64,000 nucleotides of DNA, taken from the NCBI GenBank assembly GCA_012744475.1, contig JAAYBV010000070.1, forward strand, positions 1-64,000, in the 5' to 3' direction. Shown here in pieces: positions 14,470 to 22,743 of the stretch. Numbering within the stretch: the first letter of the stretch is position 1; every line of letters starts with the position of its first letter. The stretch comes from Phycisphaerae bacterium (GTDB taxonomy: Bacteria > Planctomycetota > Phycisphaerae > Sedimentisphaerales > Anaerobacaceae). The notes under the pieces were generated by a model. The model was not told the DNA's origin, did not search any database, and saw nothing but the letters and a program-made list of their open reading frames with translations. Made by a program: the position numbers and the translations under genes.

Positions 14470-15732
14470 TTGGGGCTGTTTTCCTACAAGGCGGTGGATC
14501 GGGGCGGGACGCACGTTGCCGGCTCCGTGGAGGCGGCGGATCGTCGCAGCGCCGTCGCGGCGCTGGCCGAGCGCGGGCAGTTCGTCACCGAGCTGATCGA
14601 GCGGAGCCATCGGGTCCAAGGGGCCGGCGATGAGAGCGGCGCATCGGCTTGGCTGGCGGTCCCGCGTCTGGGCGCCGGCCGGATTGCGAGCAAGGACATC
14701 CTGGCCATGACGACGCAACTGAGCACAGCCATCCGGGCGGGACTGCCCCTTTTGAACTGCCTGGAGCTGCTCCACAAACAGCAGCGCAAGAGTGCGATGA
14801 AGCGCCTGTTCGACCACCTCGTCAAGTCCGTCAACGCGGGCCAGTCGCTCTCGGAGGCGATGGGCGAGCACCCGAACGTGTTCAGTCCGCTGTACCTGTC
14901 CATGATCCGCGTGGGCGAGACCGGCGGCATCCTCGAGCAGACCAGCACGCAGTTGGCGGGCATCCTGGCGCGGGAGGAGAAGGTCAAGACGAACATGAAG
15001 AACGCCTCGGCCTATCCGCTGTTCGTCCTGAGCATCGGCCTGGCTTCGGCGGCGGTGATCGTCGCGTGGATTCTGCCTAAGATCCTCGAAAACGTCAGCG
15101 CCGGCGCCGCGGCGATGCCCATGCCCACCCGCGTTCTGCTGGGAGTCAGCGCGTTTTCGCGGGTCCTGTTCACCAGCGTGGGCGGGTGGCTGGCGATCGT
15201 CGTTACGATCGCCGCGCTGTACGCTTTGCGACGATGGACCAAAACGGTTGGTCGGCTCGAATGGGACGCGTTCAAGCTGCGGCTGCCGGTGCTGGGCTCG
15301 GTCCTGCGGACCATTGCGGTCGGACGCTTCGCGCGTACGCTGGGCGCTTTGACGCAGGGAGGCGTCACCATTCTCGACGCGCTGGCGGTCGTCCGCGACA
15401 CGCTGGGCAACGAGCAACTGGCTCGGCAGGTCGATGAGGTCGCCGAGAAGGTCAAACGCGGCGAATCACTGGCCGAGCCGCTGGAGGCGTCGGGGTGTTT
15501 TCCCCCGTTGCTGGTGCAGATCGTCGCGATCGGCGAGCAGACGGGCAAGCTCGACGAGCTGCTGCTCAACGCGGCTGAGACGTTCGATACGGATGCCGAC
15601 GCGGCCATCAGCCGTTTCATGGCAATTTTCCCGGCGGCGCTGATTCTGATTCTGGCGCTGGTGATCGGCTTCATCATTGCGGCGGCCCTGCTGCCGATCG
15701 TGATGATGTCGCTCGGGGCCGGAGCGGTATAG
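14470..15732 (+). CDS. gspF: Type II secretion inner-membrane protein GspF
   Basis: This 420-aa polytopic inner-membrane platform protein contacts GspE and the pseudopilins. It opens with the family start GLFSYKAVDRGGT. Two T2SSF domains of about 120 residues follow, each with the QLSTAIRAGLPLL or TLGALTQGGVTIL type opening and a repeated P-x4-I-x-IGE(Q)TG-like motif (MIRVGETGGILE, IVAIGEQTGKLDE). Three hydrophobic segments are visible, the last at the C-terminus (ALILILALVIGFIIAAALLP). The start is TTG 14470, with CAGGAG 6 bases before it; no ATG fits the family N-terminus. Length is normal for GspF/PilC. Confidence 0.93.
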   Translation: MGLFSYKAVDRGGTHVAGSVEAADRRSAVAALAERGQFVTELIERSHRVQGAGDESGASAWLAVPRLGAGRIASKDILAMTTQLSTAIRAGLPLLNCLELLHKQQRKSAMKRLFDHLVKSVNAGQSLSEAMGEHPNVFSPLYLSMIRVGETGGILEQTSTQLAGILAREEKVKTNMKNASAYPLFVLSIGLASAAVIVAWILPKILENVSAGAAAMPMPTRVLLGVSAFSRVLFTSVGGWLAIVVTIAALYALRRWTKTVGRLEWDAFKLRLPVLGSVLRTIAVGRFARTLGALTQGGVTILDALAVVRDTLGNEQLARQVDEVAEKVKRGESLAEPLEASGCFPPLLVQIVAIGEQTGKLDELLLNAAETFDTDADAAISRFMAIFPAALILILALVIGFIIAAALLPIVMMSLGAGAV

Positions 15733-15806
15733 TCCGCCGCAAATTGGGAACGGGTTTGGTGTGGCATAGGGGCGAAAGATGTTCCGCCCCTACAGGAGGT
15801 AACGGC

Positions 15807-16238
15807 ATGAGGCAAAGAAGACGAAGGCGAAGAGGGTTCACGCTGGTGGAACTGCTCGTGGTGGTTCTGATCATCTCGATGCTGGCCGCCTTCCTGGCCC
15901 CGCGAATGTTCAAAGGGCTCGGCAAGGCCAAGGCGGAGATCGCCCGCGCGAAGATGACCCTCATCGAGGACTCGCTGGCGCGCTTCCAGTACGACTGCGG
16001 CCGCTTCCCGGACGAGTCGGAAGGGGGGCTCGAAGCCCTCCTGGTGGCGCCGCCGGAACTGGAAGAGAAATGGAACGGCCCCTACCTCAAGCAGAGCCAG
16101 CTCCTCGACCCCTGGGGCAACATGTACATCTATATCTCCGAGGGCCAGTACAACCCCGGCAGCTTCGACCTGGTCAGCCTCGGGGCCGACGGCCAGGAGG
16201 GGGGCGAGGGCGAGAACGCCGACATCGCGAACCTATGA
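15807..16238 (+). CDS. gspG: Major pseudopilin GspG
   Basis: The 143-aa type II pseudopilin forms the secretion piston. The N-terminus is a polybasic leader (RQRRRRRR) followed by the prepilin cleavage site G|FTLVELLVV with Glu at +5, then a hydrophobic helix. The globular part has the GspG features FPDESEGGLEALL, WNGPYLK and LLDPWGNMYIY. The C-terminal GADGQEGGEGENADI loop matches the calcium-binding loop of GspG. ATG 15807 follows an AGGAGGT ribosome site by 8 bases. The stop overlaps the gspH start (ATGA). A prepilin peptidase gene is not in this window. Confidence 0.95.
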   Translation: MRQRRRRRRGFTLVELLVVVLIISMLAAFLAPRMFKGLGKAKAEIARAKMTLIEDSLARFQYDCGRFPDESEGGLEALLVAPPELEEKWNGPYLKQSQLLDPWGNMYIYISEGQYNPGSFDLVSLGADGQEGGEGENADIANL

Positions 16239-16846
16239 GTCGTGACAGGATACATCCGATGTCCGCAGACAGACGCGCCGTCCCAAAGACCGGCGCACAT
16301 AGGGCCTTTACGCTCACCGAGCTGCTGCTGGTCATCGCGGTGGTCAGCGTCGTCGGCGGTCTGGGCGGCGGGATGTATGCGGGCACGTACAAGAAGCTGC
16401 TCGTCGAGCGGGCGGCCCGCCAGTTTCTGCTGTCGGCCAAGTATGCGCGGATCATGGCGATCGAGCACGGCCGGCCGTATGAGCTGCGTCTCGATGGAGA
16501 GAACAAGGGCTTCGCCGTGACGACGACCCAGTGGAACCGGCAGACGACCGCCGGGGAGTCGGTGGTCGTCAGGGACTACTACGTCAAGCCGGTGGAATTC
16601 ACCGGCGACGTCCGATTCGAGGACGTCAAGATTCTGACGCTGGCCGCCGAGCAGGTCTCGGACGTCGACGCCGAACAGCGCATCGTATTTCTGCCGAACG
16701 GCTCGGCGGAAACGGCGGTGATTCAGATCGGCGACGGCAAGACCCATTATACGATTGCCGTCATGGCGGCCACCGGCAAGGCCACCCTGCAGGCGGGCGA
16801 AGCCGGCCCGGTGAGCATGGCGGTCGTGGACCTGGAGGAACCGTGA
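16235..16846 (+). CDS. gspH: Minor pseudopilin GspH
   Basis: The 203-aa pseudopilin has a leader ending HRA|FTLTELLLVIAVVSVVGG, so residue -1 is Ala rather than the usual Gly; prepilin peptidases tolerate Ala less well. Glu +5 is retained. The hydrophobic helix is followed by a GspH-like beta-rich domain (VERAARQFLLSAKYARIMAI, RPYELRLDGENKGF, RIVFLPNGSAETAVIQIGDG). The ATG at 16235 overlaps the gspG stop by 4 bases. A second in-frame ATG at 16259 with an AGGA upstream is an alternative start. It probably acts at the pseudopilus tip with I, J and K. Confidence 0.85.
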   Translation: MSRDRIHPMSADRRAVPKTGAHRAFTLTELLLVIAVVSVVGGLGGGMYAGTYKKLLVERAARQFLLSAKYARIMAIEHGRPYELRLDGENKGFAVTTTQWNRQTTAGESVVVRDYYVKPVEFTGDVRFEDVKILTLAAEQVSDVDAEQRIVFLPNGSAETAVIQIGDGKTHYTIAVMAATGKATLQAGEAGPVSMAVVDLEEP

Positions 16847-17262
16847 TCCGAACATCGCAGCCAATTCGGTCGGGGTTCAATCTGGTCGAGACGATGGTGG
16901 CCAGCGTGATCCTCTCCGGCGCCGTGCTCGCGGTCGGCGCGATCAGTTCGGGCGCTCTGACGGACACGCGACTGAACCGCCACTATGAGGTGGCCGCTTC
17001 GGTGATCGACAAGCAATTGACGCTGATCGACTCGGTGGGGATCGATCAGTTCATCGAATTGGGACAGAGCGAAGGCGTGATTGAAGAATTGGAGCCGGGG
17101 TATAGCTGGGCGGTGAGCACGCAATACCAGGGGATCGACAATCTGTATCTGGTGACCATCACCGTACGCTGGCTGGAACGGAATCGCCCGCGTCAGCTTG
17201 TCGCGCAGACGATGCTCAACGGCGCCAGCACGGCAGCGGTCTCGACGGTGCAGGAGCGGTGA
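16843..17262 (+). CDS. gspI: Minor pseudopilin GspI
   Basis: The 139-aa pseudopilin has a short leader before G|FNLVETMVASVILSGAVLAV, with Glu +5 and a typical class-III pilin helix. The globular part is short and beta-rich (YSWAVSTQYQGIDNLYLVTI, VRWLERNRPRQLVAQTM). The VRW-ERNRP segment fits the GspI/PulI end region. The GTG start at 16843 overlaps the gspH stop (GTGA), with GGAGG 5 bases upstream. Together with H, J and K it forms the tip complex that primes pseudopilus growth. Confidence 0.85.
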   Translation: MIRTSQPIRSGFNLVETMVASVILSGAVLAVGAISSGALTDTRLNRHYEVAASVIDKQLTLIDSVGIDQFIELGQSEGVIEELEPGYSWAVSTQYQGIDNLYLVTITVRWLERNRPRQLVAQTMLNGASTAAVSTVQER

Positions 17263-18011
17263 CAGTGGCAACGGTCCGAAACAGAGGGTTCACACTGGCG
17301 GAGATTCTGGTCGCCTCGACGATCACCACGTTCATCGCGGTGGTGGCGGTGGGCGCGCTGAAGACGGTCTCGGACAGCGCTCAGACGGTGACGCGTCACA
17401 GCGAGACGGTGACGGAGGTCCGGTTCGCTGCCCGGATGCTGGCTCGCGACCTGGCCAATGTCTATCGCGACCAGGACCCGCGGGCTATGCGGCTGGTGGG
17501 CACCTCGCAGAGCGCCGACAGCGCCATGGCGTTTCTGCGGTTCTACGCGACCGGCCGGACGAATGCCCGGCACGGACAGCCGGAGGGCGACGTGTATGAG
17601 GTCGAGTACTTGCTGGGCAGAGGCGCCGGCATCGAGGCCGCTTCGCAGGATCAGCTCGGCTCATCGACCCTTTACCGGCGTCTGTGGCCGAATCCGGACG
17701 AGGATCGGCCGCCCGGCGGGATTCTCGTTTCGCTGGCGCAGAATATCGATGTGTTCCAGATGCGTTTCTTCGACGGGCAACAGTGGACGACCGACTGGCC
17801 CGAGGAGATGAGGTCGTTGCCTCAGTTGATCGAGGTCACTCTGGTGATGCTGCCGCCGCAGGGGCAGGGCAATCCGATCATCGAGACCTTTCTGGTGAAC
17901 TTCCCCAGGCTGGCTACGGCGACGGATGCGGCGTCGGCGGTCGAAGGCGGCCGGCCGGGCGGGCAGAACCAGCCGCCACAGGGCGAAGGCCCGACAGCGG
18001 CGCCGCGATGA
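17259..18011 (+). CDS. gspJ: Minor pseudopilin GspJ-like
   Basis: The 250-aa protein has a leader ending NR and cleavage site G|FTLAEILVASTITTFIAVVA with Glu +5. The globular domain contains VRFAARMLARDLANVYRDQD, typical of GspJ, and a membrane-distal beta domain. The C-terminal 40 residues are Gly/Pro/Gln-rich and disordered, longer than in standard GspJ. GTG 17259 overlaps the gspI stop by 4 bases (GTGA); GTG 17265 is a possible alternative. Position and size support the J assignment. Confidence 0.82.
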   Translation: MTVATVRNRGFTLAEILVASTITTFIAVVAVGALKTVSDSAQTVTRHSETVTEVRFAARMLARDLANVYRDQDPRAMRLVGTSQSADSAMAFLRFYATGRTNARHGQPEGDVYEVEYLLGRGAGIEAASQDQLGSSTLYRRLWPNPDEDRPPGGILVSLAQNIDVFQMRFFDGQQWTTDWPEEMRSLPQLIEVTLVMLPPQGQGNPIIETFLVNFPRLATATDAASAVEGGRPGGQNQPPQGEGPTAAPR

Positions 18012-19324
18012 CGAGGCAGGTGGGTTCATTGATGCGTTGCGATCGAAACAACAAGGGACTGGCTTTGGTGATCGTGCTTTGGATCGTCATCCTGATGACG
18101 GCGCTGATTGCCATTGTCAGCCAGACCAGCCGGCTGGATATGAAGATGGCGACCGCCGTGGTGGACGAGGTGCGCTGCAAGTGGGCCTGCCGCGCCGGGA
18201 CGGAGACCGCCATCGGCCTGCTCAACGAGGACCTTCGAGCGACGGACTGTCTGCTCGATCTGTGGTGCGACAACGACGAAGACTACAACGATGTCCCGCT
18301 GGAGCGGTGCGTCTACAGTGTCTATGTCACCGACGAGGCGGGCAAACTCAACGTCAACACGATTACGAGAGAGCAGTTGATGGCGCTGCCGTACATGGAA
18401 ACGCAGGTTGCCGACGCGATCTTGGACTGGCGGGACGACGACGAGAACCCGCGGTCGGACGGCGCCGAAGGTGGCTACTATCAGAATCTGCCGTTTCCGT
18501 ACAAGATTCGCAACGGGCCGGTCAAGACGATTCGCGAACTGCTGCAGGCCAGAGGCGTGACCAAGGATCTGCTGTACGGCGAGGACCTCAACCTCAACGG
18601 GCAGCTTGACTACACCGAGGCCGACGGCGAGCTGAGCCCGCCGATGGATAATGGCGACGGCTACCTCGACGAGGGTTGGATCGCCTACCTGACCTGCTAC
18701 TCGTATGAGAAGAACGTCGATGCCGAAGGCCAGAACCGGGTCAACATCAACCAGGCGGACGAAGGCCAGTTGCAGAACCAGCTTGGACTGACCGCCCCGC
18801 AGGCGCGCTGGATCGTGCAGAATCGCGGCAGCGGCTATCAGAACATCGCCGGCCTGATCAACCCGAACAGCCCGAAGGAGCCGTCGAAGGAGTCCGGCGG
18901 GGGCGACAACCGCGCCGACCCCATCGATCTTCAGACGTTCAGCAGCATCGCCGATAGGATCACCACTTCCGGCGAGACCACCTTGCAGGGCACGGTCAAC
19001 GTCAACACCGCTCCGAAAGAGGTTCTCGTCGCTCTGCTGGGCGGCGGGGACCAGGCCGAGCCGCTTGCCGAGAGCATCGTCGCCGAGCGACTGGGACGTC
19101 TGTATGGATTCCAGAGCATCGCCGAACTGCTGAAGGTCTCGGGGATGACCGTCGAGAAATTTCAGAGCATCGCGGGGCTCTTGACCGTGCGCTCGAACGT
19201 ATTCACCGTGCGCTGCTACGCCACCGCGGACATCAGCGGCGCGATGATGCAGAGCGAGTGCGTGCTGGACCGCAGCGAGACGCCGTGCAAGGTCCTTTAC
19301 TGGTACCAGGGAGCCAACTATTGA
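18008..19324 (+). CDS. gspK: Pseudopilus tip protein GspK
   Basis: The 438-aa protein has an N-terminal NKG|LALVIVLWIVILMTALIA. It lacks the +5 Glu, as is common for GspK, which caps the pseudopilus. Two SAM/helix-hairpin-helix-like elements follow (GKLNVNTITREQLMALPYME and VNINQADEGQLQNQLGL), together with the acidic DWRDDDENPR loop. A third VNVNTAPKEVLVALLG lies near the C-terminus. These match the type II secretion protein K fold, although the protein is longer than the 320-330 aa usual for proteobacterial GspK. The ATG overlaps the gspJ stop (ATGA). Confidence 0.9.
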   Translation: MTRQVGSLMRCDRNNKGLALVIVLWIVILMTALIAIVSQTSRLDMKMATAVVDEVRCKWACRAGTETAIGLLNEDLRATDCLLDLWCDNDEDYNDVPLERCVYSVYVTDEAGKLNVNTITREQLMALPYMETQVADAILDWRDDDENPRSDGAEGGYYQNLPFPYKIRNGPVKTIRELLQARGVTKDLLYGEDLNLNGQLDYTEADGELSPPMDNGDGYLDEGWIAYLTCYSYEKNVDAEGQNRVNINQADEGQLQNQLGLTAPQARWIVQNRGSGYQNIAGLINPNSPKEPSKESGGGDNRADPIDLQTFSSIADRITTSGETTLQGTVNVNTAPKEVLVALLGGGDQAEPLAESIVAERLGRLYGFQSIAELLKVSGMTVEKFQSIAGLLTVRSNVFTVRCYATADISGAMMQSECVLDRSETPCKVLYWYQGANY

Positions 19325-20790
19325 TGAGCAGGAGCGTGAAGACACCTCATTCGGTGATCGCGGCGGTGAGAGACGCGACCGCATTCAAGGCGGTCGCTCT
19401 GCGCAAACGCAACGACGGCGTGGAGGTCTTGTGGGCCAAATCCATGCCGGTCGCGGAGGGAAGCTGGGAGACGTTCGCCGCTCGCTGCGGCCTGGAGACA
19501 GGATCGAAGACGCAGCGGAAGGAACTGCCCGGCGGCGCGATCTCGGTCATCGGCCTCGACGCCACGGCGGTGGCTTTCTATCGCATCGCGGCGCCGAGCG
19601 TGGGACGCGAAGAGACCGCGGCCATCGTCCGGATGCAGGCGGAATCGCTGCTGCCTTTGCCGGCTTCTCAGATCGAGGTCGCCTGGCGGACGATGCCCTC
19701 GACCAACGGGACGGCCGACGTCACGATTGCGGCGGCCCGGCGCGATTTCCTGCATCAATTCGTCGGCGAGGTGCGTCCGTTCGCGCCGGAGACCATCGTT
19801 CCGGCATGTGAAGGAACGGCCCGAACCTGGCACGAGCTGTTCGGAGAGCGTCAGCGACAGGCCGTCCTCGTCAGCATTTGCGTCCAGCACACACAGGTCT
19901 GTCTGGCCGTCGACGGAACGGTCGCCAACAGCGCCGTGCTGGACACCGGCCTGGCCGATCTATCCGCGGCCGGCGCCGCCAACGAGCCGCTTTCCCATCC
20001 GGTTGAGGTCATCGAACGCTTCGCGCAGGACCTGCACACCGTGCTGATCTCGTTCGGGTGGATCGAGTCGGCGCCCTGGCCCGTGCTCGCCCTGTCCGAC
20101 GGCAGCGAGGAAATCGGCCGCATTGTCGAGGCCCTCGGCGCCGCCGGCGTGCCGGTCAAGACCAGCACGCCGCGACTGCAGACGCTGGGGATGGCCCTGG
20201 GGCTGGCTCCGGTGGACCTGTATGCGTACCGCGAGCCTCTGGGGCTGGGCCTGATGGCGCTGGACGGGCCGACGACGGGTCTGGATCTCTACGCGCCCGT
20301 TCGCAAGGCCGAGCGGGAGCAGAAGGCCAGGTCCGCCTGGTACTCGACGACCCTGGCGGCTGTTGTGGCCCTTATCGTCCTGGCGGTCGCCATAGCCGTA
20401 TCCTACACGGTCGATGTCGCCAGCGAGAAGCGGTTGACGGCGTTGGTGGGCCGGCCGGAGTTCAAACAAGCCAGTGAGCGTCAGACCCTCCTGAAAAGCG
20501 TTGCTCAGCATCGTCCCGATCTGCTCGGCCTGCTCGCGGACCTCCATACGGGGTCCAGCGAAGGTGTGATCCTGGAGAGTTTCCACTTCAGGAAGGGGCA
20601 GGCCGTCACGATCACCGGGCAGGCCGACAACGCCGAACAGATGTGGAAATTCCAGGCGAACCTGCTCGGGTGCAAGAGCATCAGCGACGTGGACATCACG
20701 AGCACCTCGACGGACAGCAAGACCAGGAAGATCAAGTTCACCATGCTGTTTCAGTACAAGAGCTTCACGAAGAAAGGGGCCGCGCTGTAG
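19324..20790 (+). CDS. gspL: GspL/PilM-like inner-membrane assembly protein
   Basis: The 488-aa protein has an N-terminal actin-like cytoplasmic domain of about 350 residues (ISVIGLDATAVAFYRIAAP, ETAAIVRMQAESLLPLP, VLVSICVQHTQVCLAVDG). One transmembrane helix follows (TTLAAVVALIVLAVAIAV), then a periplasmic ferredoxin-like domain (GVILESFHFRKGQAVTITGQ). This is the PilM+PilN/GspL architecture that links GspE to the periplasmic ring. The LPLPASQIEVAW segment is typical of the PilM/GspL family. The ATG overlaps the gspK stop by 1 base (TGATG). The symbol rests on operon position as well as fold. Confidence 0.78.
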   Translation: MSRSVKTPHSVIAAVRDATAFKAVALRKRNDGVEVLWAKSMPVAEGSWETFAARCGLETGSKTQRKELPGGAISVIGLDATAVAFYRIAAPSVGREETAAIVRMQAESLLPLPASQIEVAWRTMPSTNGTADVTIAAARRDFLHQFVGEVRPFAPETIVPACEGTARTWHELFGERQRQAVLVSICVQHTQVCLAVDGTVANSAVLDTGLADLSAAGAANEPLSHPVEVIERFAQDLHTVLISFGWIESAPWPVLALSDGSEEIGRIVEALGAAGVPVKTSTPRLQTLGMALGLAPVDLYAYREPLGLGLMALDGPTTGLDLYAPVRKAEREQKARSAWYSTTLAAVVALIVLAVAIAVSYTVDVASEKRLTALVGRPEFKQASERQTLLKSVAQHRPDLLGLLADLHTGSSEGVILESFHFRKGQAVTITGQADNAEQMWKFQANLLGCKSISDVDITSTSTDSKTRKIKFTMLFQYKSFTKKGAAL

Positions 20791-20809
20791 GCTTCGACGA
20801 AAGCGGATT

Positions 20810-21376
20810 ATGGCAAGGAAACTGACACAACGCGAAGTGCGCATTCTGATCTTTGGAGGCGTCTCGGCTCTCGTGATCGTCGCCCTGCACTTCGGCCTCA
20901 AAGGTCTCGATCGATGGGGCGAGGTGCGAGCGTCCCTGAAGGCCGCGCGCCGCCAACTGGAAACGGTGACCGTGGACCCGGTCAAGCAGGCAGCGCTCCT
21001 GTCGATCGTCCCGGTGGCCGAGGTGCCGGAGCTCGAAGAGAAACAGCAGTTTCTCGTTCGAGATCGCCTGTACGAGCAACTGAAGAAGGCGGGCGTCAAG
21101 ACGGAGCCGTTGGCGATCCTGGGCACGAAGAAGAAGCTGGGTCTGCCGTACGATGTGATGCGCGTCAAGTGCAGCGGCAAGTGCGAGCTGCCGCAGTTGC
21201 TCGACTTCCTGGCGGCTTCGTCGGAGAACCCGCACTTGGTAGGGATCGAGGAGCTTCGCATTCGCTGCGACACCAAGGAACCGCCGGAGAAGCGAAAACA
21301 GATTGAAATCGATCTGGTCGTCTCGGCCTTCGTACGACGGCCGTCCATCAAACCCACGGCGCTGGGAGGGAAATAG
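20810..21376 (+). CDS. gspM: GspM/PilO-like inner-membrane protein
   Basis: The 188-aa protein has one N-terminal membrane helix (ILIFGGVSALVIVALHFGL). A helical coiled segment follows (VRASLKAARRQLETVTVDPV, ELEEKQQFLVRDRLYEQLKK), then a ferredoxin-like domain (YDVMRVKCSGKCELPQLLDF). This is the usual layout of GspM and PilO, which pair with GspL/PilN. Sequence identity in this family is low, so the assignment depends mainly on topology and on its place after the gspL-like gene. ATG 20810 is the only reasonable start. Confidence 0.72.
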   Translation: MARKLTQREVRILIFGGVSALVIVALHFGLKGLDRWGEVRASLKAARRQLETVTVDPVKQAALLSIVPVAEVPELEEKQQFLVRDRLYEQLKKAGVKTEPLAILGTKKKLGLPYDVMRVKCSGKCELPQLLDFLAASSENPHLVGIEELRIRCDTKEPPEKRKQIEIDLVVSAFVRRPSIKPTALGGK

Positions 21377-21380
21377 AACC

Positions 21381-22121
21381 ATGGCCTTCGACAGTACCAC
21401 GAAGAGACACATGGATCGGGCGCGGTTCGGCCTGGTCGCGGCCACCGTTCTGCTCGGCGCCTGGGCGTGCGCCCGAGTCGTGGGGTATTTCAACGGACCG
21501 GCTCACGCCGGCGATCGGGTCGCGCAGGCGATGGCCCGCAGCGCTCCGGACGCGAACGAGGTCAAGCCGTATCTCGACAAGGCCCGCGAGGCCGCCGAGG
21601 CGCTGAAGAAGAAGAACCTCTTCAGCAAGGAACCGCCGAAGGAACACCCGGTCAAACAGATCGACGGCATCCTTGGCGCCGAGGTCTTGATCGGAGACAA
21701 ATGGTACAAGGCTGGCGAGAAGGTGGGCGATGCGAACATCGTGACCGTTGAGCCGACGAAGGTCACCGTGGAATGGAACGGCCAGAAGAAGGTTTTCTCG
21801 CCGCTGGGGGCCGGCGACGACAGGCCCTCGGGTCCTCCCGGGCCGCCGGAGGCCGTCCGGGCGAGGATGCGGGAGCCAAGGCCGCCCCGACCCGATGTCA
21901 AGGCCGAGGCGGTGCAGGTCACCGCCGCTCCCACGCCGGCCGACGACGACCCGCTGGCCTGGATGGGGGTGAAGGTGCCGGACGCTCTGAGAGGCAAGTT
22001 CCTTGAGAAGTGGAACAGTCTGTCCGAGGAGGAAAAGGCCGAGGCCAAAGAACAATGGAATAGCATGCCCGCGGAACAGAAGCAGCAGGCTGTCCAGGCC
22101 ATGGAAAGAGGGGACATGTAA
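21381..22121 (+). CDS. gspC: GspC-like protein with a DUF3106-like tail, no PDZ
   Basis: The 246-aa protein has a membrane helix at about residues 13-35. A helical linker (KAREAAEALKKKNLFSKEPP) precedes a GspC homology-region-like domain (QIDGILGAEVLIGDKWYKAG, then VTVEPTKVTVEWNGQKKVFS) that would connect to the secretin. No PDZ domain follows. Instead there is a Pro/Arg-rich stretch and a tail with two W-N-S-[LM]-[SP]-x-E-[EQ] units (EKWNSLSEEEKAEAK, EQWNSMPAEQKQQAV). That tail type recurs in the next gene and resembles DUF3106. ATG 21381 lies 4 bases after the gspM-like stop. Confidence 0.72.
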   Translation: MAFDSTTKRHMDRARFGLVAATVLLGAWACARVVGYFNGPAHAGDRVAQAMARSAPDANEVKPYLDKAREAAEALKKKNLFSKEPPKEHPVKQIDGILGAEVLIGDKWYKAGEKVGDANIVTVEPTKVTVEWNGQKKVFSPLGAGDDRPSGPPGPPEAVRARMREPRPPRPDVKAEAVQVTAAPTPADDDPLAWMGVKVPDALRGKFLEKWNSLSEEEKAEAKEQWNSMPAEQKQQAVQAMERGDM

Positions 22122-22177
22122 GAGGCAGCCGGCAGGCCGGACAGGAAAATGACATCCGCAGAAGAAGGATCAGGGAT

Positions 22178-22699
22178 ATGAAACAGGGCAACATTGTCGT
22201 CTCTCTCGTCTGCGTCGCCATCGTGCTTGGCGCGGCCTACGGGTTGGGTCTGTTGATCCGGCAGGCCCGCACGGGCACGAGCGAACCGGCGCCGCCGGTT
22301 GCAGCCGAACCCAACGAGATCGCCAATCTGGAGAAGCTGGTTCCCGGACGGCGCATCGCGCAAAGCAAACCGGCGCCGACCCCCGAGCAGTTGGCGGCAG
22401 CCAAGCAGAAGAAAGCCGAGCAGCTTGCCGAGGTCGGCGCCCTGACGGAGCAGCAGAAGCAGGAACGACGTGAGGCCCTGCGCGAGCAGCTACGCACAGC
22501 GAGCCAGAGGCCGGAACGACTGCCGCATCTGTCGCCGGAGGAATTGGAGGAGCTGCGGCAGAAATGGCCGCAGATGTCGGAGGAAGAGAGAGCCGCCGTC
22601 CGGGCGGCCATGTCGGGACGGCGTCGATCCGTCCGACCTCGCATCGCCTCGCCCAACGACGTGAATGCGCCGGAGCCGAACGCCGTCGATCCCAACTGA
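22178..22699 (+). CDS. Unknown membrane-anchored protein between gspC and gspD
   Basis: The 173-aa protein has an N-terminal helix (IVVSLVCVAIVLGAAYGLGL) anchoring a highly charged helical periplasmic part (PEQLAAAKQKKAEQLAEV, TEQQKQERREALREQL). It then carries HLSPEELEELRQKWPQMSEE, which repeats the W-x-x-M-S-x-E-E unit of the GspC-like tail. No standard Gsp component has this form. Position within the operon suggests an accessory subunit such as a chaperone, regulator or GspN-like linker; function is not assigned. GGATCAGGG precedes ATG 22178. Confidence 0.68.
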   Translation: MKQGNIVVSLVCVAIVLGAAYGLGLLIRQARTGTSEPAPPVAAEPNEIANLEKLVPGRRIAQSKPAPTPEQLAAAKQKKAEQLAEVGALTEQQKQERREALREQLRTASQRPERLPHLSPEELEELRQKWPQMSEEERAAVRAAMSGRRRSVRPRIASPNDVNAPEPNAVDPN

Positions 22700-22743
22700 C
22701 AGGCGAACGAGACACCAATCGCGATTGATACGAGGAGAAGAAA

